This document shows, piece by piece, positions 32,320 to 40,454 of a DNA stretch of 57,838 nucleotides. The translations under genes and the position numbers were made by a program. The stretch comes from a virus. The notes beneath the pieces were generated by a model, which saw only the letters and a program-made list of their open reading frames with translations, ran no database searches and was not told the origin of the DNA. Position 1 is the stretch's first letter, and every line of letters starts with the position of its first letter. The stretch spans positions 1-57,838 of IMG/VR virus record IMGVR_UViG_3300047181_000043, one strand, 5' to 3'.

Positions 32320-33180
32320 ATGAGCGAAAATTCTTTACTTTTAGCGGTCTCCGGAGGGTCCGATTCCATGTGCATGCTGCATATGTATCGAAACCTACCA
32401 GGCATCCAGGTTGCTCATGTAAATTATAATTTTAGAGATGATTCCATAGAGGATCAGGAACTGGTATTCCACTTTTGTAATAAATACAAAATTCCAGTTC
32501 ATGTAAAAACGATCTCTAAATCCGATATTCCAGCTACAGGATTCGAAGCCTGGGCTCGAGATATTAGATATGACTTTTTTAACAAAATCATGAAATCCGA
32601 AGGAATCTCGAAGCTGGCGACAGCCCATAATAAGAATGATCAAGCAGAAACCGTAATTATGCGGATCATGCGCGGGACCGGATTGAAGGGTCTGCGCGGA
32701 ATTCATAGGGAATCTGATTCGATAATTCGTCCTATTCTGGATATGAATAAGACAGAGGTATACACATACTGTAAAGAACATTCAGTGCCGTATCGGGAAG
32801 ATTCTACTAATTCAGATACAATATATCTTAGAAATAAGATTAGACATACGATGATCCCTCATGTAGATATCGATGCACTGTCTAGAATTGCTGATATTTC
32901 ACAAAAAATATATCCGAAAGTATTAAAATTGTCGCTAGATCGGCTGGCGCCATATGTTAAAGTTTCTGCTAATTTAATTGAAATTGATAGACATGCTACC
33001 CTGGATGAACTGGCATTTTATGGTTTGTCTAAATATTTTGAGAATTGGTTTTCATTATCATCTGAAATCTACCAACAAATCAAATCTGATATGGGTTGTG
33101 ATCGTAGATTTTATATAAATGCAAAAGTAATATGTGACAAGCGTAGCCCTAAACGGATTCGAATTTTCTTTGAACAATAA
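32320..33180 (+). CDS. tilS: tRNA(Ile)-lysidine synthase TilS
   Basis: The family enzyme uses ATP and lysine to convert C34 of tRNA-Ile(CAU) to lysidine, so that the tRNA reads AUA and is charged with isoleucine. The PP-loop SGGSDS is at residues 11-16. GFEAWARDIRYDFF and TAHNKNDQAETVIMRIMRGTGLKGLRG are typical of TilS, and RPILDMNKTEVYTYC and EDSTNSDTIYLRNKIR complete the core. At 286 aa it lacks the C-terminal domain of long bacterial forms. No tRNA gene is visible here, so it would act on host tRNA or on a phage tRNA outside the window. It lies right after the clamp loader pair. Confidence 0.88.
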   Translation: MSENSLLLAVSGGSDSMCMLHMYRNLPGIQVAHVNYNFRDDSIEDQELVFHFCNKYKIPVHVKTISKSDIPATGFEAWARDIRYDFFNKIMKSEGISKLATAHNKNDQAETVIMRIMRGTGLKGLRGIHRESDSIIRPILDMNKTEVYTYCKEHSVPYREDSTNSDTIYLRNKIRHTMIPHVDIDALSRIADISQKIYPKVLKLSLDRLAPYVKVSANLIEIDRHATLDELAFYGLSKYFENWFSLSSEIYQQIKSDMGCDRRFYINAKVICDKRSPKRIRIFFEQ

Positions 33181-33194
33181 TCTATTTTGCATTT

Positions 33195-33434
33195 ATGCAA
33201 GATGAAGAAAATATTTCCGCGGTTTCTGCACTATTAGGAATATCTAGAGATCGAGCACAACAGGCCATAAACGATGGTCTTGATTTAAGCATGTTGTTTG
33301 GTGGGTGGCAGCGTGAGCTAATACGCGATGTAAGCAGCATGGGAACCGAAATAACCGAAAAAGTAGATTATGTACAGGCAGATCTATTATCTGATTTGAA
33401 AAAGATTAGTGAAGAAATCCGCGGACAACAATAA
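33195..33434 (+). CDS. Hypothetical protein, 79 aa
   Basis: Not recognised. It is helical, with a possible UBA-like first third (ISAVSALLGISRDRAQQAINDGLDLSMLF) followed by a charged helix (QADLLSDLKKISEEIRGQ). A palindrome (TTGCATTTATGCAA) lies over its start codon. It follows tilS by 14 bases. A late-type motif lies directly behind the gene. Confidence 0.5.
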   Translation: MQDEENISAVSALLGISRDRAQQAINDGLDLSMLFGGWQRELIRDVSSMGTEITEKVDYVQADLLSDLKKISEEIRGQQ

Positions 33435-33438
33435 ACTA
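33430..33438 (+). promoter_or_regulatory. Late-type motif AATAAACTA
   Basis: It lies 20 bases before the ATG at 33459 and overlaps the stop of the 79-aa gene. Confidence 0.5.
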
Positions 33439-33458
33439 GAAAAAAGTGGAATCCTAAG

Positions 33459-34133
33459 ATGTCGGATAATCGGAAAATAGTTGCGTATTTATCTCTGTTG
33501 CGCGGAGCATATCCAGACTCACTGGCATTGGTTGAAGCACTTGAAGAAGAAATTCAGAAAGTTGTGCCATCGATTACACCAGAAGAGAAGCGGGCGATTC
33601 GCCAATTTCCAATGCAGTATACAAAGCCGATATCCCAATCCCAGGGCGTTGGTGATTGGACTACGCAACTTCATATTTGGGCAGAACAAGGAATTCCTGA
33701 CATTTTGAAGGTATCTCCTCAAATTTTAGCATATAAAAATTCGTTCGGTGATAGTATTATCATGTCATTGGTGGCCGGTGCTACTGGTGCAATTACTGGT
33801 AAAATTGATTATAAATTGATTCGGGATATTTTGGATACTGATATGAGTTATCTTGATAATTCTTCAGATATGAAGGAATTCAATGCGTTGGATGAGACGG
33901 ATATTGAAGGAAAGACCCCAATCGATCATCTAGTAGAAATCGCGTATGGTATAGGTGAATATACCGGCGATACTCCAGACGAAATCCTTAAAAAGATGCT
34001 AAGAAACTTCGCCGAGAACAAATCAAATGATGATCTCGAGTTTTCTGAGCAGGTCGATTCGGTAATTGATACTCATTTGGAAGATCCCATTATAAACAAC
34101 ACAAAACCGGAGATTATCCAAAATGACGCCTGA
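33459..34133 (+). CDS. Hypothetical protein with one FxxFL-type repeat, 224 aa
   Basis: Not recognised. The first 30 residues (RKIVAYLSLLRGAYPDSLALVEALEEEI) match the helical repeat found four times in the next gene, so the two are related by part duplication. A Gly/Ala-rich hydrophobic segment near residue 98-112 (SIIMSLVAGATGAITG) could be a buried helix hairpin. The end is acidic. It overlaps the next gene by 11 bases. A late-type motif precedes it, so a virion or assembly role is likelier than replication. Confidence 0.6.
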   Translation: MSDNRKIVAYLSLLRGAYPDSLALVEALEEEIQKVVPSITPEEKRAIRQFPMQYTKPISQSQGVGDWTTQLHIWAEQGIPDILKVSPQILAYKNSFGDSIIMSLVAGATGAITGKIDYKLIRDILDTDMSYLDNSSDMKEFNALDETDIEGKTPIDHLVEIAYGIGEYTGDTPDEILKKMLRNFAENKSNDDLEFSEQVDSVIDTHLEDPIINNTKPEIIQNDA

Positions 34134-34875
34134 ACAGCAAGAATTCGTAAATTTTATATCAACTCTCGGACAGGCACTCCCAGAAGCGTCAGCTAACAAG
34201 CAGGGTCTTGTCGCATTCCAGGATGAAGTGATATCAATGTTCGAAAATTCAGATCCAGCAATCCAACTTGCAAATAAGGATTTTTATTCATTCCTTACTA
34301 TGCTTGAATCTGAATTGCCTGATGGTAAGAATCGCACCGCAGTTCGCGCAATGATGGAAGATGTCAGTGCTGCCATGGAATTGGTTCCAGTAGAGACTGA
34401 ACAAGAGGTAGATCCTCGGATGATAATTGCAATGACTGCTGCAGGAATTCCCCAGGATCAGATCGAAAAGGTAGTTGCTGAAATGAAAGTAAAGGCTGAA
34501 CAGACGGCAGAAGCACAACCACAAATACTGGAAGAACCCGCGGTCGAAACTCCTGAAGTATCCGTTGAAGTAGAACCGGTTGTGGAATTGGATGAAACCG
34601 CAGTTGAACCTGAATTGCTTGCCGAATCTGCAGATAATGAATTTGCCAACTTCTTGTTGCTACTCGAATCCAAAATTTCGGATGCTGATACTAAGATTAA
34701 GTTATTGACATTAGCTGAAAGTGTTATCGGTACTGATTCCGTAGAACCTACTGATGAAGAGAAGTTCATCGGATTCTTGCAGAATTTACATGAAAATGTA
34801 CAATCTCCTGAATGGAAACTTGTTGCCAAGCGGGCTTTGGCGGGAACCAAGGCTATAGTGGAATCGATGAAGTGA
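34123..34875 (+). CDS. Hypothetical protein with four helical repeats, 250 aa
   Basis: Not recognised. Four ~33-residue units share the pattern (D/E)xFxxFLxxLxxxxxDxxxxxxLxxxxexV: EFVNFISTLGQALPEA, DFYSFLTMLESELPDG, EFANFLLLLESKISDA, KFIGFLQNLHENVQSP. Between units two and three is a long acidic, Val/Pro-rich linker (PAVETPEVSVEVEPVVELDE). It overlaps the upstream gene, which has a fifth unit. A terminator follows. Such alpha repeats often bind other proteins; the partner is unknown. Confidence 0.6.
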   Translation: MTPEQQEFVNFISTLGQALPEASANKQGLVAFQDEVISMFENSDPAIQLANKDFYSFLTMLESELPDGKNRTAVRAMMEDVSAAMELVPVETEQEVDPRMIIAMTAAGIPQDQIEKVVAEMKVKAEQTAEAQPQILEEPAVETPEVSVEVEPVVELDETAVEPELLAESADNEFANFLLLLESKISDADTKIKLLTLAESVIGTDSVEPTDEEKFIGFLQNLHENVQSPEWKLVAKRALAGTKAIVESMK

Positions 34876-34893
34876 TTGATTGAATCAAAAAAG

Positions 34894-34918
34894 AAAGGCG
34901 CCACGCGGCGCCTTTTTT
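34894..34918 (+). terminator. Intrinsic terminator
   Basis: AAAGGCGCC and GGCGCCTTT pair around ACGC and end in six T. The leftward dUTPase gene ends at its 3' edge. Confidence 0.9.
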
Positions 34919-35364
34919 CATTGAATATTTTTGTTATCGTCTTCTGTTTTACTTGCCTTGGAATAATCATTTTCCTGGCGCTTGATATTGACTTCATTCT
35001 TCTTGACATAGATATCATATACTTTGTCCGCATCCATGCCCGCAACCATTGCGAGACTAATCCAGAAATGTAATTGATCGATGATTTCTACTCGAATATT
35101 CTGCATATTCAGTGTGTCCTTTGACCACCACTTCCACAACAATTCATCGCGCAATTCTCGGGATTCATCATCCATTGCGGTCAAAAAATTCAACAGCCAT
35201 TTGTTTGTGTTGGTGTTTGGGCCAATCGCTTCTTCGGATTTACCCTCTTGTATGAGTTGATCTGAAGACAAAATTGATCCATCGATTCCTGTGATTCCTT
35301 TCTTTTGGAATACAAAATCGTTGAGTTTTGCTTGCATTTGGAACAATGATTCGAGCTTATCCAT
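34918..35364 (-). CDS. All-alpha (dimeric) dUTPase, MazG-like superfamily
   Basis: It would hydrolyse dUTP (possibly dCTP as in T4 gp56) and keep uracil out of phage DNA. The motifs are those of the dimeric dUTPase_2 family: KWLLNFLTAMDDESRELRDEL with the metal-binding acidic residues, KWWSK, VEIIDQLHFWISLAM with Glu and Asp of the second helix pair, and KNEVNIKRQENDYSK. At 148 aa it is of the usual short length. It runs leftward from its own early-type motif at 35386-35398, with AAAGGA before the ATG, and so belongs by regulation to the replication class, between late genes. Confidence 0.85.
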   Translation of the reverse strand: MDKLESLFQMQAKLNDFVFQKKGITGIDGSILSSDQLIQEGKSEEAIGPNTNTNKWLLNFLTAMDDESRELRDELLWKWWSKDTLNMQNIRVEIIDQLHFWISLAMVAGMDADKVYDIYVKKNEVNIKRQENDYSKASKTEDDNKNIQ

Positions 35365-35385
35365 ATGATTTCCTTTGTTAACGAT

Positions 35386-35398
35386 CTAACAAAGATAA
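35386..35398 (-). promoter_or_regulatory. Early-type promoter motif for the dUTPase gene
   Basis: TTATCTTTGTTAG on the minus strand, about 21 bases before the ATG at 35364. Confidence 0.6.
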
Positions 35399-35423
35399 TA
35401 AAAAGTATGAAAAGCGGCATTAA

Positions 35424-35432
35424 TATAAACTC
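35424..35432 (+). promoter_or_regulatory. Late-type motif variant TATAAACTC for the sheath gene
   Basis: It lies 27 bases before the sheath ATG, with AAAAGGAG between. It is divergent from the dUTPase promoter. Confidence 0.45.
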
Positions 35433-35459
35433 ATTCAGAAGCGAAAAGGAGTTTCCGAA

Positions 35460-38372
35460 ATGGGTACTAGAAGCGGGCAAGGCGCACCTGGCGTAAAAGA
35501 TGAATTAATTGACAATAGCTCTTATGCTACGGTCCCAAATACCATAATCACTGGTGGTTTTGTCGGATTTGCTCCTCGGGGCGAACTCAATACTATCCTT
35601 GATATTGCAGATACGGGATCTATGGATACGGTTCTTGGTAATGGTTATAACAATCCTAAGTTTAATCAAGCACTATATGGCGCTCGTGCCGTGCTTGAAA
35701 ATGGCGGAGCTGTTCAGTTTATTCGCCCATATGGCGAAACTGTAATAACTGACCATCAAGATCCTAACTATGCAACAAATCAAGAATTAAAAACAGATGC
35801 ATTCATAGTCACCTATGATTGGTCAGTTGGTGCTAAAAACAGCATCGGAATTTCACATTTTGCATCATCGAGATATATTTCCGATGCTGCTTCTTCCGAC
35901 AGCATTTTTGCCGGAACCGAACGTGAAATATTCACCGCTGCTCGAGCATTGGCTGAAAATACAAATAAGAATTTTGCTTTGGATTGTGCATCTGCGGGAA
36001 ATAAGATTCCTCTGTTTGCTATAATGAATACAGATCCAACGGTATCGAACCGTTCTGATCTTGCAGATGTAACAAAGGCAACCTTCGCATTTACATCCAC
36101 TAATGTAACCGCGGGTCAGCAAACTGCAATAGCAATCGACAACGCACCTGCGTTCTTCACGATTGGTGATTCGGTTATCTTCGTTGCCGGAAACGGCGCT
36201 ACGTTGCCATCCAACATTCTTTCAAATGTTGCGTACAAGGTATCACAAGTTACTGGTAATTCGGTAACTATTGATGTGTATACTGTAAGTGCCGGTACTG
36301 GTTCTAGTACGCTTATCAATATTTCAGCAGATGTTACCATAAGCGGTAATGATTATTTGCAAGTTAAGACTGCTGCGGTTGGTACATCTGCACAGTATAC
36401 TCAGGTAATTACTCTTGCCGGTACGCCAACAACAGGTGACCTAGTAACGACACTTAATTCGGATGGATCCTTCACAAACTTCCAATTTATAAAGTTGGGT
36501 GAAAGTGCGGATACTGGGAATTCTCCAGTGCTGATATCTTTGTCTGATTTCAGTTCTTCTGCAGTTATCTCCGGAACGACAACGAGCATTCCAGTTCCTA
36601 GCGCAAACACCGTGTTCTCGATTGGTGATGCTGTGAAAGCTGTGGCTGGTACAGGCACTCTTCCTACAGGAATAACCGCGGGTAATACGTATTTGGTTAC
36701 TGGGGTCACTGCTAGTGCGGTTACTTTGGGCGTGACCACATCCGCTGCAGGAACAGGAACTTGCACACTTTCGAACCTCACCGGTACGGTGCGAAACCTT
36801 AAGTCTGCATTTGTAAATGCTGGTTTTGGTTCTGCTTGGGTTACAAGTGACACTGCAGTCCTTACTGTGACCGTTACTGCAGGTCCTAAAATAGCTAAAA
36901 CCGGAACACCTTCCTTCATATCATCTTCGAATGTAGTTGCGGTTACAGTTGGTACTGCAGCGTTGGTATCAAATAGTGAAACTGCTGAATACATTATCGA
37001 TTCTGATATCGGTCGTTCGTTTGTTGGTAATGGTTTGGCAACTCAGGCTTATATCGATACGAACTTTGATGGTAGCGGCGAACGCGTCTATATTCTGAAC
37101 ACTGCAGGTGTTTCCGTTGCTTCTCATTACGTGTTTGTTAACTACTACTTTGCCGGCACATTGTACAGCTTCGGCGGTACTATTGGTCAACAGGTTGTTA
37201 ATACAAACAATCTATTCATTGGAAACGCAGCAAAGGCTGTGGCTAGTGGATGGCAGTTTGTTCTTAATACAAGCGATGATCTTGCCTATGCGCTAGAAGA
37301 TTCTCAGTTTGATCTGAGCAATTCTGTAAGTGAAGGTCAGATTCGTTCATTGTTCCAGAGCCCTGCATTCAATCCTATTGACCCCGCGGTTGTACAAAAC
37401 GTTATTTGGTCATATGATCCACGTAAGAACGGCACCAGCGCGGTGTTCCAGAACGCTTGGCAGCTCTTCCTGAATAAGGATGTCGGTGATGCGGATGCTC
37501 TGTTTGCTTGCGGTACAGCTATTAGCAATTTGTTTGTTCGCGGTCAGGAAACCATTGATTATAACGTTATGAATGTTATGCTTGATGTCTGTGAAAAGCG
37601 CAAGGATTGCTTCTCAATATTTGATGGTATCGACGAACCTAACGTTAAGAAAGCGTTGATGAAATATTCTGCAATCGGTAGCCAAGGTGACGTTGCTCAT
37701 TGGGGTGCTATTTATGATGGTCGTTCTTTGATGAACGATACCACATATACACAACTGACAGATGTTTCTCTGGTGAAGAGTGTGGAACTTGCTAGAATCA
37801 TCACCTCTAACCGAGCTGGCGGAATCTGGTGGTTGCCTCCTGCAGGTCCTACTGGAACTCTGCAGTATGGTGAAAAGTTCACTCGCTCCTATGGTTACGG
37901 CGCTGCTGATGCTAGTTCTGATATTGCTCTTCTCTATGATAGCAATGTCAATCCTACACGCGTTACTCGTGCCGGCTCTGCCGTTTATGGCGACAAGAGC
38001 ATGCAGAAGCGCGAAACAGCGCTTGATCGAATCCATGTAATCATGTTGATCGCTGGAATTCACAAGCAGTTCAACGCATATCTGGACGGTCAAGTATTCC
38101 GTCTTAATACCCCACAGTTGCGCTCAGAAACACAGTCTACATTACAATCCAGAATCAATTTGATCACTGGCGCAAATCCTGCTGGTCTTTACAGTGGTGT
38201 TGTTATCTGTGATAAGACAAATAATACAGACGCTATAATTGCGGCAAACGAGCTGATTGTCGATCTACAGCTTGTTCCTACTAAGGGAGCAGAGTTCATA
38301 ACTCTCCGCACAACAGTTGAAAAGAACGGCAATAACATGAGCGTCAAGAGCTCGCAAATTATCGGGGGTTAA
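35460..38372 (+). CDS. Tail sheath protein, gp18-like, with tandem Ig-like insertion
   Basis: The contractile sheath subunit. The C-terminal domain (residues ~640-970) has the sheath pattern: ANELIVDLQLVPTKGAEFITLRTTVEKNG, and LDRIHVIMLIAGIHKQFNAYLDG. The N-terminus (GVKDELIDNSS, GGFVGFAPRGE) is also typical. At 970 aa it is far longer than T4 gp18 (659), because of a middle region that holds two similar beta-rich units: FFTIGDSVIFVAGNGATLP... near 232-288 and VFSIGDAVKAVAGTGTLP... near 385-441. These probably decorate the outside of the tail. AAAAGGAG precedes the ATG. The tube gene follows. Confidence 0.9.
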   Translation: MGTRSGQGAPGVKDELIDNSSYATVPNTIITGGFVGFAPRGELNTILDIADTGSMDTVLGNGYNNPKFNQALYGARAVLENGGAVQFIRPYGETVITDHQDPNYATNQELKTDAFIVTYDWSVGAKNSIGISHFASSRYISDAASSDSIFAGTEREIFTAARALAENTNKNFALDCASAGNKIPLFAIMNTDPTVSNRSDLADVTKATFAFTSTNVTAGQQTAIAIDNAPAFFTIGDSVIFVAGNGATLPSNILSNVAYKVSQVTGNSVTIDVYTVSAGTGSSTLINISADVTISGNDYLQVKTAAVGTSAQYTQVITLAGTPTTGDLVTTLNSDGSFTNFQFIKLGESADTGNSPVLISLSDFSSSAVISGTTTSIPVPSANTVFSIGDAVKAVAGTGTLPTGITAGNTYLVTGVTASAVTLGVTTSAAGTGTCTLSNLTGTVRNLKSAFVNAGFGSAWVTSDTAVLTVTVTAGPKIAKTGTPSFISSSNVVAVTVGTAALVSNSETAEYIIDSDIGRSFVGNGLATQAYIDTNFDGSGERVYILNTAGVSVASHYVFVNYYFAGTLYSFGGTIGQQVVNTNNLFIGNAAKAVASGWQFVLNTSDDLAYALEDSQFDLSNSVSEGQIRSLFQSPAFNPIDPAVVQNVIWSYDPRKNGTSAVFQNAWQLFLNKDVGDADALFACGTAISNLFVRGQETIDYNVMNVMLDVCEKRKDCFSIFDGIDEPNVKKALMKYSAIGSQGDVAHWGAIYDGRSLMNDTTYTQLTDVSLVKSVELARIITSNRAGGIWWLPPAGPTGTLQYGEKFTRSYGYGAADASSDIALLYDSNVNPTRVTRAGSAVYGDKSMQKRETALDRIHVIMLIAGIHKQFNAYLDGQVFRLNTPQLRSETQSTLQSRINLITGANPAGLYSGVVICDKTNNTDAIIAANELIVDLQLVPTKGAEFITLRTTVEKNGNNMSVKSSQIIGG

Positions 38373-38374
38373 TA

Positions 38375-39058
38375 ATGGCTGATAATACATCACCAAGCAC
38401 GACAATGTTCTACCAGAGTGGTATCGATACCATTCGGGATCCTGTAAGAAGTACCCGTTGGAGAATGTTCTTCGGAGCAGAGCTATTCAAGGCACTTCCA
38501 ATTAAACCAACTAATGGTACTCCATTTGATGGTGAAGCGGGAACCGACGAAGTTTCTATCCATATCAAGAGTTCCCAGATTCCTGGCGTTCGTATTGATT
38601 TAGATAAAATCTGGTATATGGGATTTCCTTCCAACTACGCAACTAATGTGCAGCTTGAAGGAGATATTCCTGTTGAATTCATTATGACTGAAGACATGCG
38701 TTCATTTGAGCTCGTATATGCTTGGGTAGAATCTGTAATCAATGCCGGCATTCTCGTAAATCCTACAGGCGGCGCCAGCCGTACTGCAGAAGCGGGACGT
38801 GCTCTTGGTTTAGGCACACATAAGGATGCACAGGATAGCGCACACACTGTTGTTCGCAATTCCGGAATTATCAAAACCAATTTGTACAACTGGCATACTG
38901 GTGCTGAAATTCTTACGGTGAATCTGATCAATGCTATCCCAACTAGCATCGATCCTACTTCTCTACAATATCAACAGGGTCAACTTGTATCGTTTAGGAC
39001 TAATATCCATTACGATCGATTCTCACTGTCGATCCCAACTCCATATAGTGCAGGTTAA
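38375..39058 (+). CDS. Tail tube protein, gp19-like
   Basis: Subunit of the inner tail tube. It starts two bases after the sheath stop, the usual gp18-gp19 order. At 227 aa it is slightly longer than gp19 (163). Typical elements are RWRMFFGAELFKALP at the N-terminus, the central strands (EVSIHIKSSQIPGVRIDLDKIWYMG, VEFIMTEDMRSFELVYAWVE) and the closing sheet (EILTVNLINAIPTSIDPTSLQY). A two-way terminator ends the unit. Confidence 0.88.
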   Translation: MADNTSPSTTMFYQSGIDTIRDPVRSTRWRMFFGAELFKALPIKPTNGTPFDGEAGTDEVSIHIKSSQIPGVRIDLDKIWYMGFPSNYATNVQLEGDIPVEFIMTEDMRSFELVYAWVESVINAGILVNPTGGASRTAEAGRALGLGTHKDAQDSAHTVVRNSGIIKTNLYNWHTGAEILTVNLINAIPTSIDPTSLQYQQGQLVSFRTNIHYDRFSLSIPTPYSAG

Positions 39059-39059
39059 T

Positions 39060-39089
39060 AAAAAAGGCGGTTTTAAAACCGCCTTTTTT
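39060..39089. terminator. Bidirectional intrinsic terminator
   Basis: A perfect 15-bp inverted repeat (AAAAAAGGCGGTTTT with AAAACCGCCTTTTTT) has T-runs on both strands and sits between the convergent tube and UvsY-like genes. Confidence 0.93.
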
Positions 39090-39582
39090 AATATATTCCT
39101 TTCTTCATTTTTTCTAGTTCAACTATGGTACGTAGATTATTTGGGATGTACCTACATTGATCTAGAAGATTCTTTAGCCATGCTAGATATGCCTTCTGCT
39201 TGGTAAGATCAGCCTTTGCCTTTGGAACATCACCATAACCATCGATGATGTTTTCCATATCCTTTCCTTTTAGATCATAACCACGATATTCTTTTTGAAT
39301 TAATTCGACAGCCTTGCTTTTTGCCACCGCTACCTTTTCTTCAAGATCAGCGGATACAATTTGTTCATGTAGCATCATGGTATTTATATAATTAAATATT
39401 TTACCCCAGGCATGCTGCATGAGGCGCTGACACTTATCCCAATCTAAAGTGCCATCTTTTTTTATATATTCCGCGCTTTTATTTAGATAGTTTTCAATTT
39501 TTACTAAAGTATCATTGGTGATTACAGATGGCAATGCGGGAAATTCCGGATCGCCTGTCATTATTGGTCCATTTGGTGTCAT
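39088..39582 (-). CDS. UvsY-like recombination mediator, tentative, 164 aa
   Basis: The size and helical content fit T4 UvsY (137 aa), which helps UvsX to replace gp32 on single-stranded DNA. The C-terminal stretch KAYLAWLKNLLDQCRYIPNNLRTIVELEKMKKG resembles the UvsY end, and a middle basic region (KVAVAKSKAVELIQKEYRGYD) is also similar. The similarity is by eye only. Its early-type motif (39613-39625, leftward) puts it with replication and recombination genes. GAGG lies before the ATG. Confidence 0.45.
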   Translation of the reverse strand: MTPNGPIMTGDPEFPALPSVITNDTLVKIENYLNKSAEYIKKDGTLDWDKCQRLMQHAWGKIFNYINTMMLHEQIVSADLEEKVAVAKSKAVELIQKEYRGYDLKGKDMENIIDGYGDVPKAKADLTKQKAYLAWLKNLLDQCRYIPNNLRTIVELEKMKKGIY

Positions 39583-39612
39583 ATCTTGCCTCTGTAATAA
39601 ACATAAGTTCTA

Positions 39613-39625
39613 TATAACAAAGATA
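39613..39625 (-). promoter_or_regulatory. Early-type promoter motif for the UvsY-like gene
   Basis: TTATCTTTGTTAT on the minus strand, 30 bases before the ATG at 39582. Confidence 0.6.
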
Positions 39626-39635
39626 ATTAAAAATT

Positions 39636-40415
39636 ATGGATGATTACAGTGTCATTGAACGAATGCTAGGATTGCCTATCGGCTCTACTAAAGAATTAAA
39701 CCCAGACCAGGCTACGCCGGTCCTGGCTGCCGCCACTTCCAAGCGTTCTATTGAATTAGTTGCTAAGGATAAGCAAGTTGATACTACGCGGGAGAATCTT
39801 ACGTGGGTAGCATCTCTTATATCTGAATTGGGTGAATTGGAATCCGTTATTGCTCAATCTAAGCAAAAAATTGAAAATATAAATATCAAGAAGAACGCTC
39901 CTGAATACTTATTTAGTTTTGATAATTTGGTCGAATTTGATGCTGAGGTGGATTCATTAAATAAGAAGATCAATTCTTCTGAGATCCGAATGGTTGAGAT
40001 CAATAAAGAAATTTCTGTTATAATACCAGATACCAAGCCGGATAACTTACCAGAAATCAAAAAGAATAATGAAATTACCATGGCATTGCTTGAAGAGGAT
40101 CGGATTCGGATCCGCAATGACTCATATGATATTTTCAATATGACCCATGCTATCCTCAAAAAAGTATATTTGGACATGACTAATTCAACCGCGCCCAGTG
40201 ATAAGATGCTGGTGGCGTTTGCCAGGTTATCCGATTCCGCCTCGTCTACGTTGGAACGTCTTAATATGTTAGTTCAAAAATATAGACGTGAAGAGGAGCT
40301 AAGAGGTGCCACGGTAGCCAAACAGATCAATCCTGAAGAAATCGAGATGAGCAATAACGATTTCCTCGCGGTTATCGATGATGCTAGATCCGAAGATGTG
40401 ACTCCTGCTAATTAA
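39636..40415 (+). CDS. Hypothetical coiled-coil protein, possible small terminase, 259 aa
   Basis: Not firmly recognised. The middle has long charged helices (LISELGELESVIAQSKQKIENINIKK, VDSLNKKINSSEIRMVEINKEIS). The last 110 residues (NMTHAILKKVYLDMTNSTAPSDKMLVAFARLSDSASSTLERLNMLVQKY, then acidic) look like T4 gp16, the small terminase: gp16 has the same order of a Met/Ala-rich helix, a Thr/Ser turn, a helix pair and an acidic tail. The large terminase is not in the window. It starts close to the leftward UvsY-like promoter; no clear ribosome binding site is seen. Confidence 0.4.
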   Translation: MDDYSVIERMLGLPIGSTKELNPDQATPVLAAATSKRSIELVAKDKQVDTTRENLTWVASLISELGELESVIAQSKQKIENINIKKNAPEYLFSFDNLVEFDAEVDSLNKKINSSEIRMVEINKEISVIIPDTKPDNLPEIKKNNEITMALLEEDRIRIRNDSYDIFNMTHAILKKVYLDMTNSTAPSDKMLVAFARLSDSASSTLERLNMLVQKYRREEELRGATVAKQINPEEIEMSNNDFLAVIDDARSEDVTPAN

Positions 40416-40440
40416 GTTATCCACAAACCAATAATTTTTA

Positions 40441-40453
40441 TTATCTTTGTTAT
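40441..40453 (+). promoter_or_regulatory. Early-type promoter motif for the gp47-like gene
   Basis: TTATCTTTGTTAT ends one base before the ATG at 40455. Confidence 0.6.
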
Positions 40454-40454
40454 T

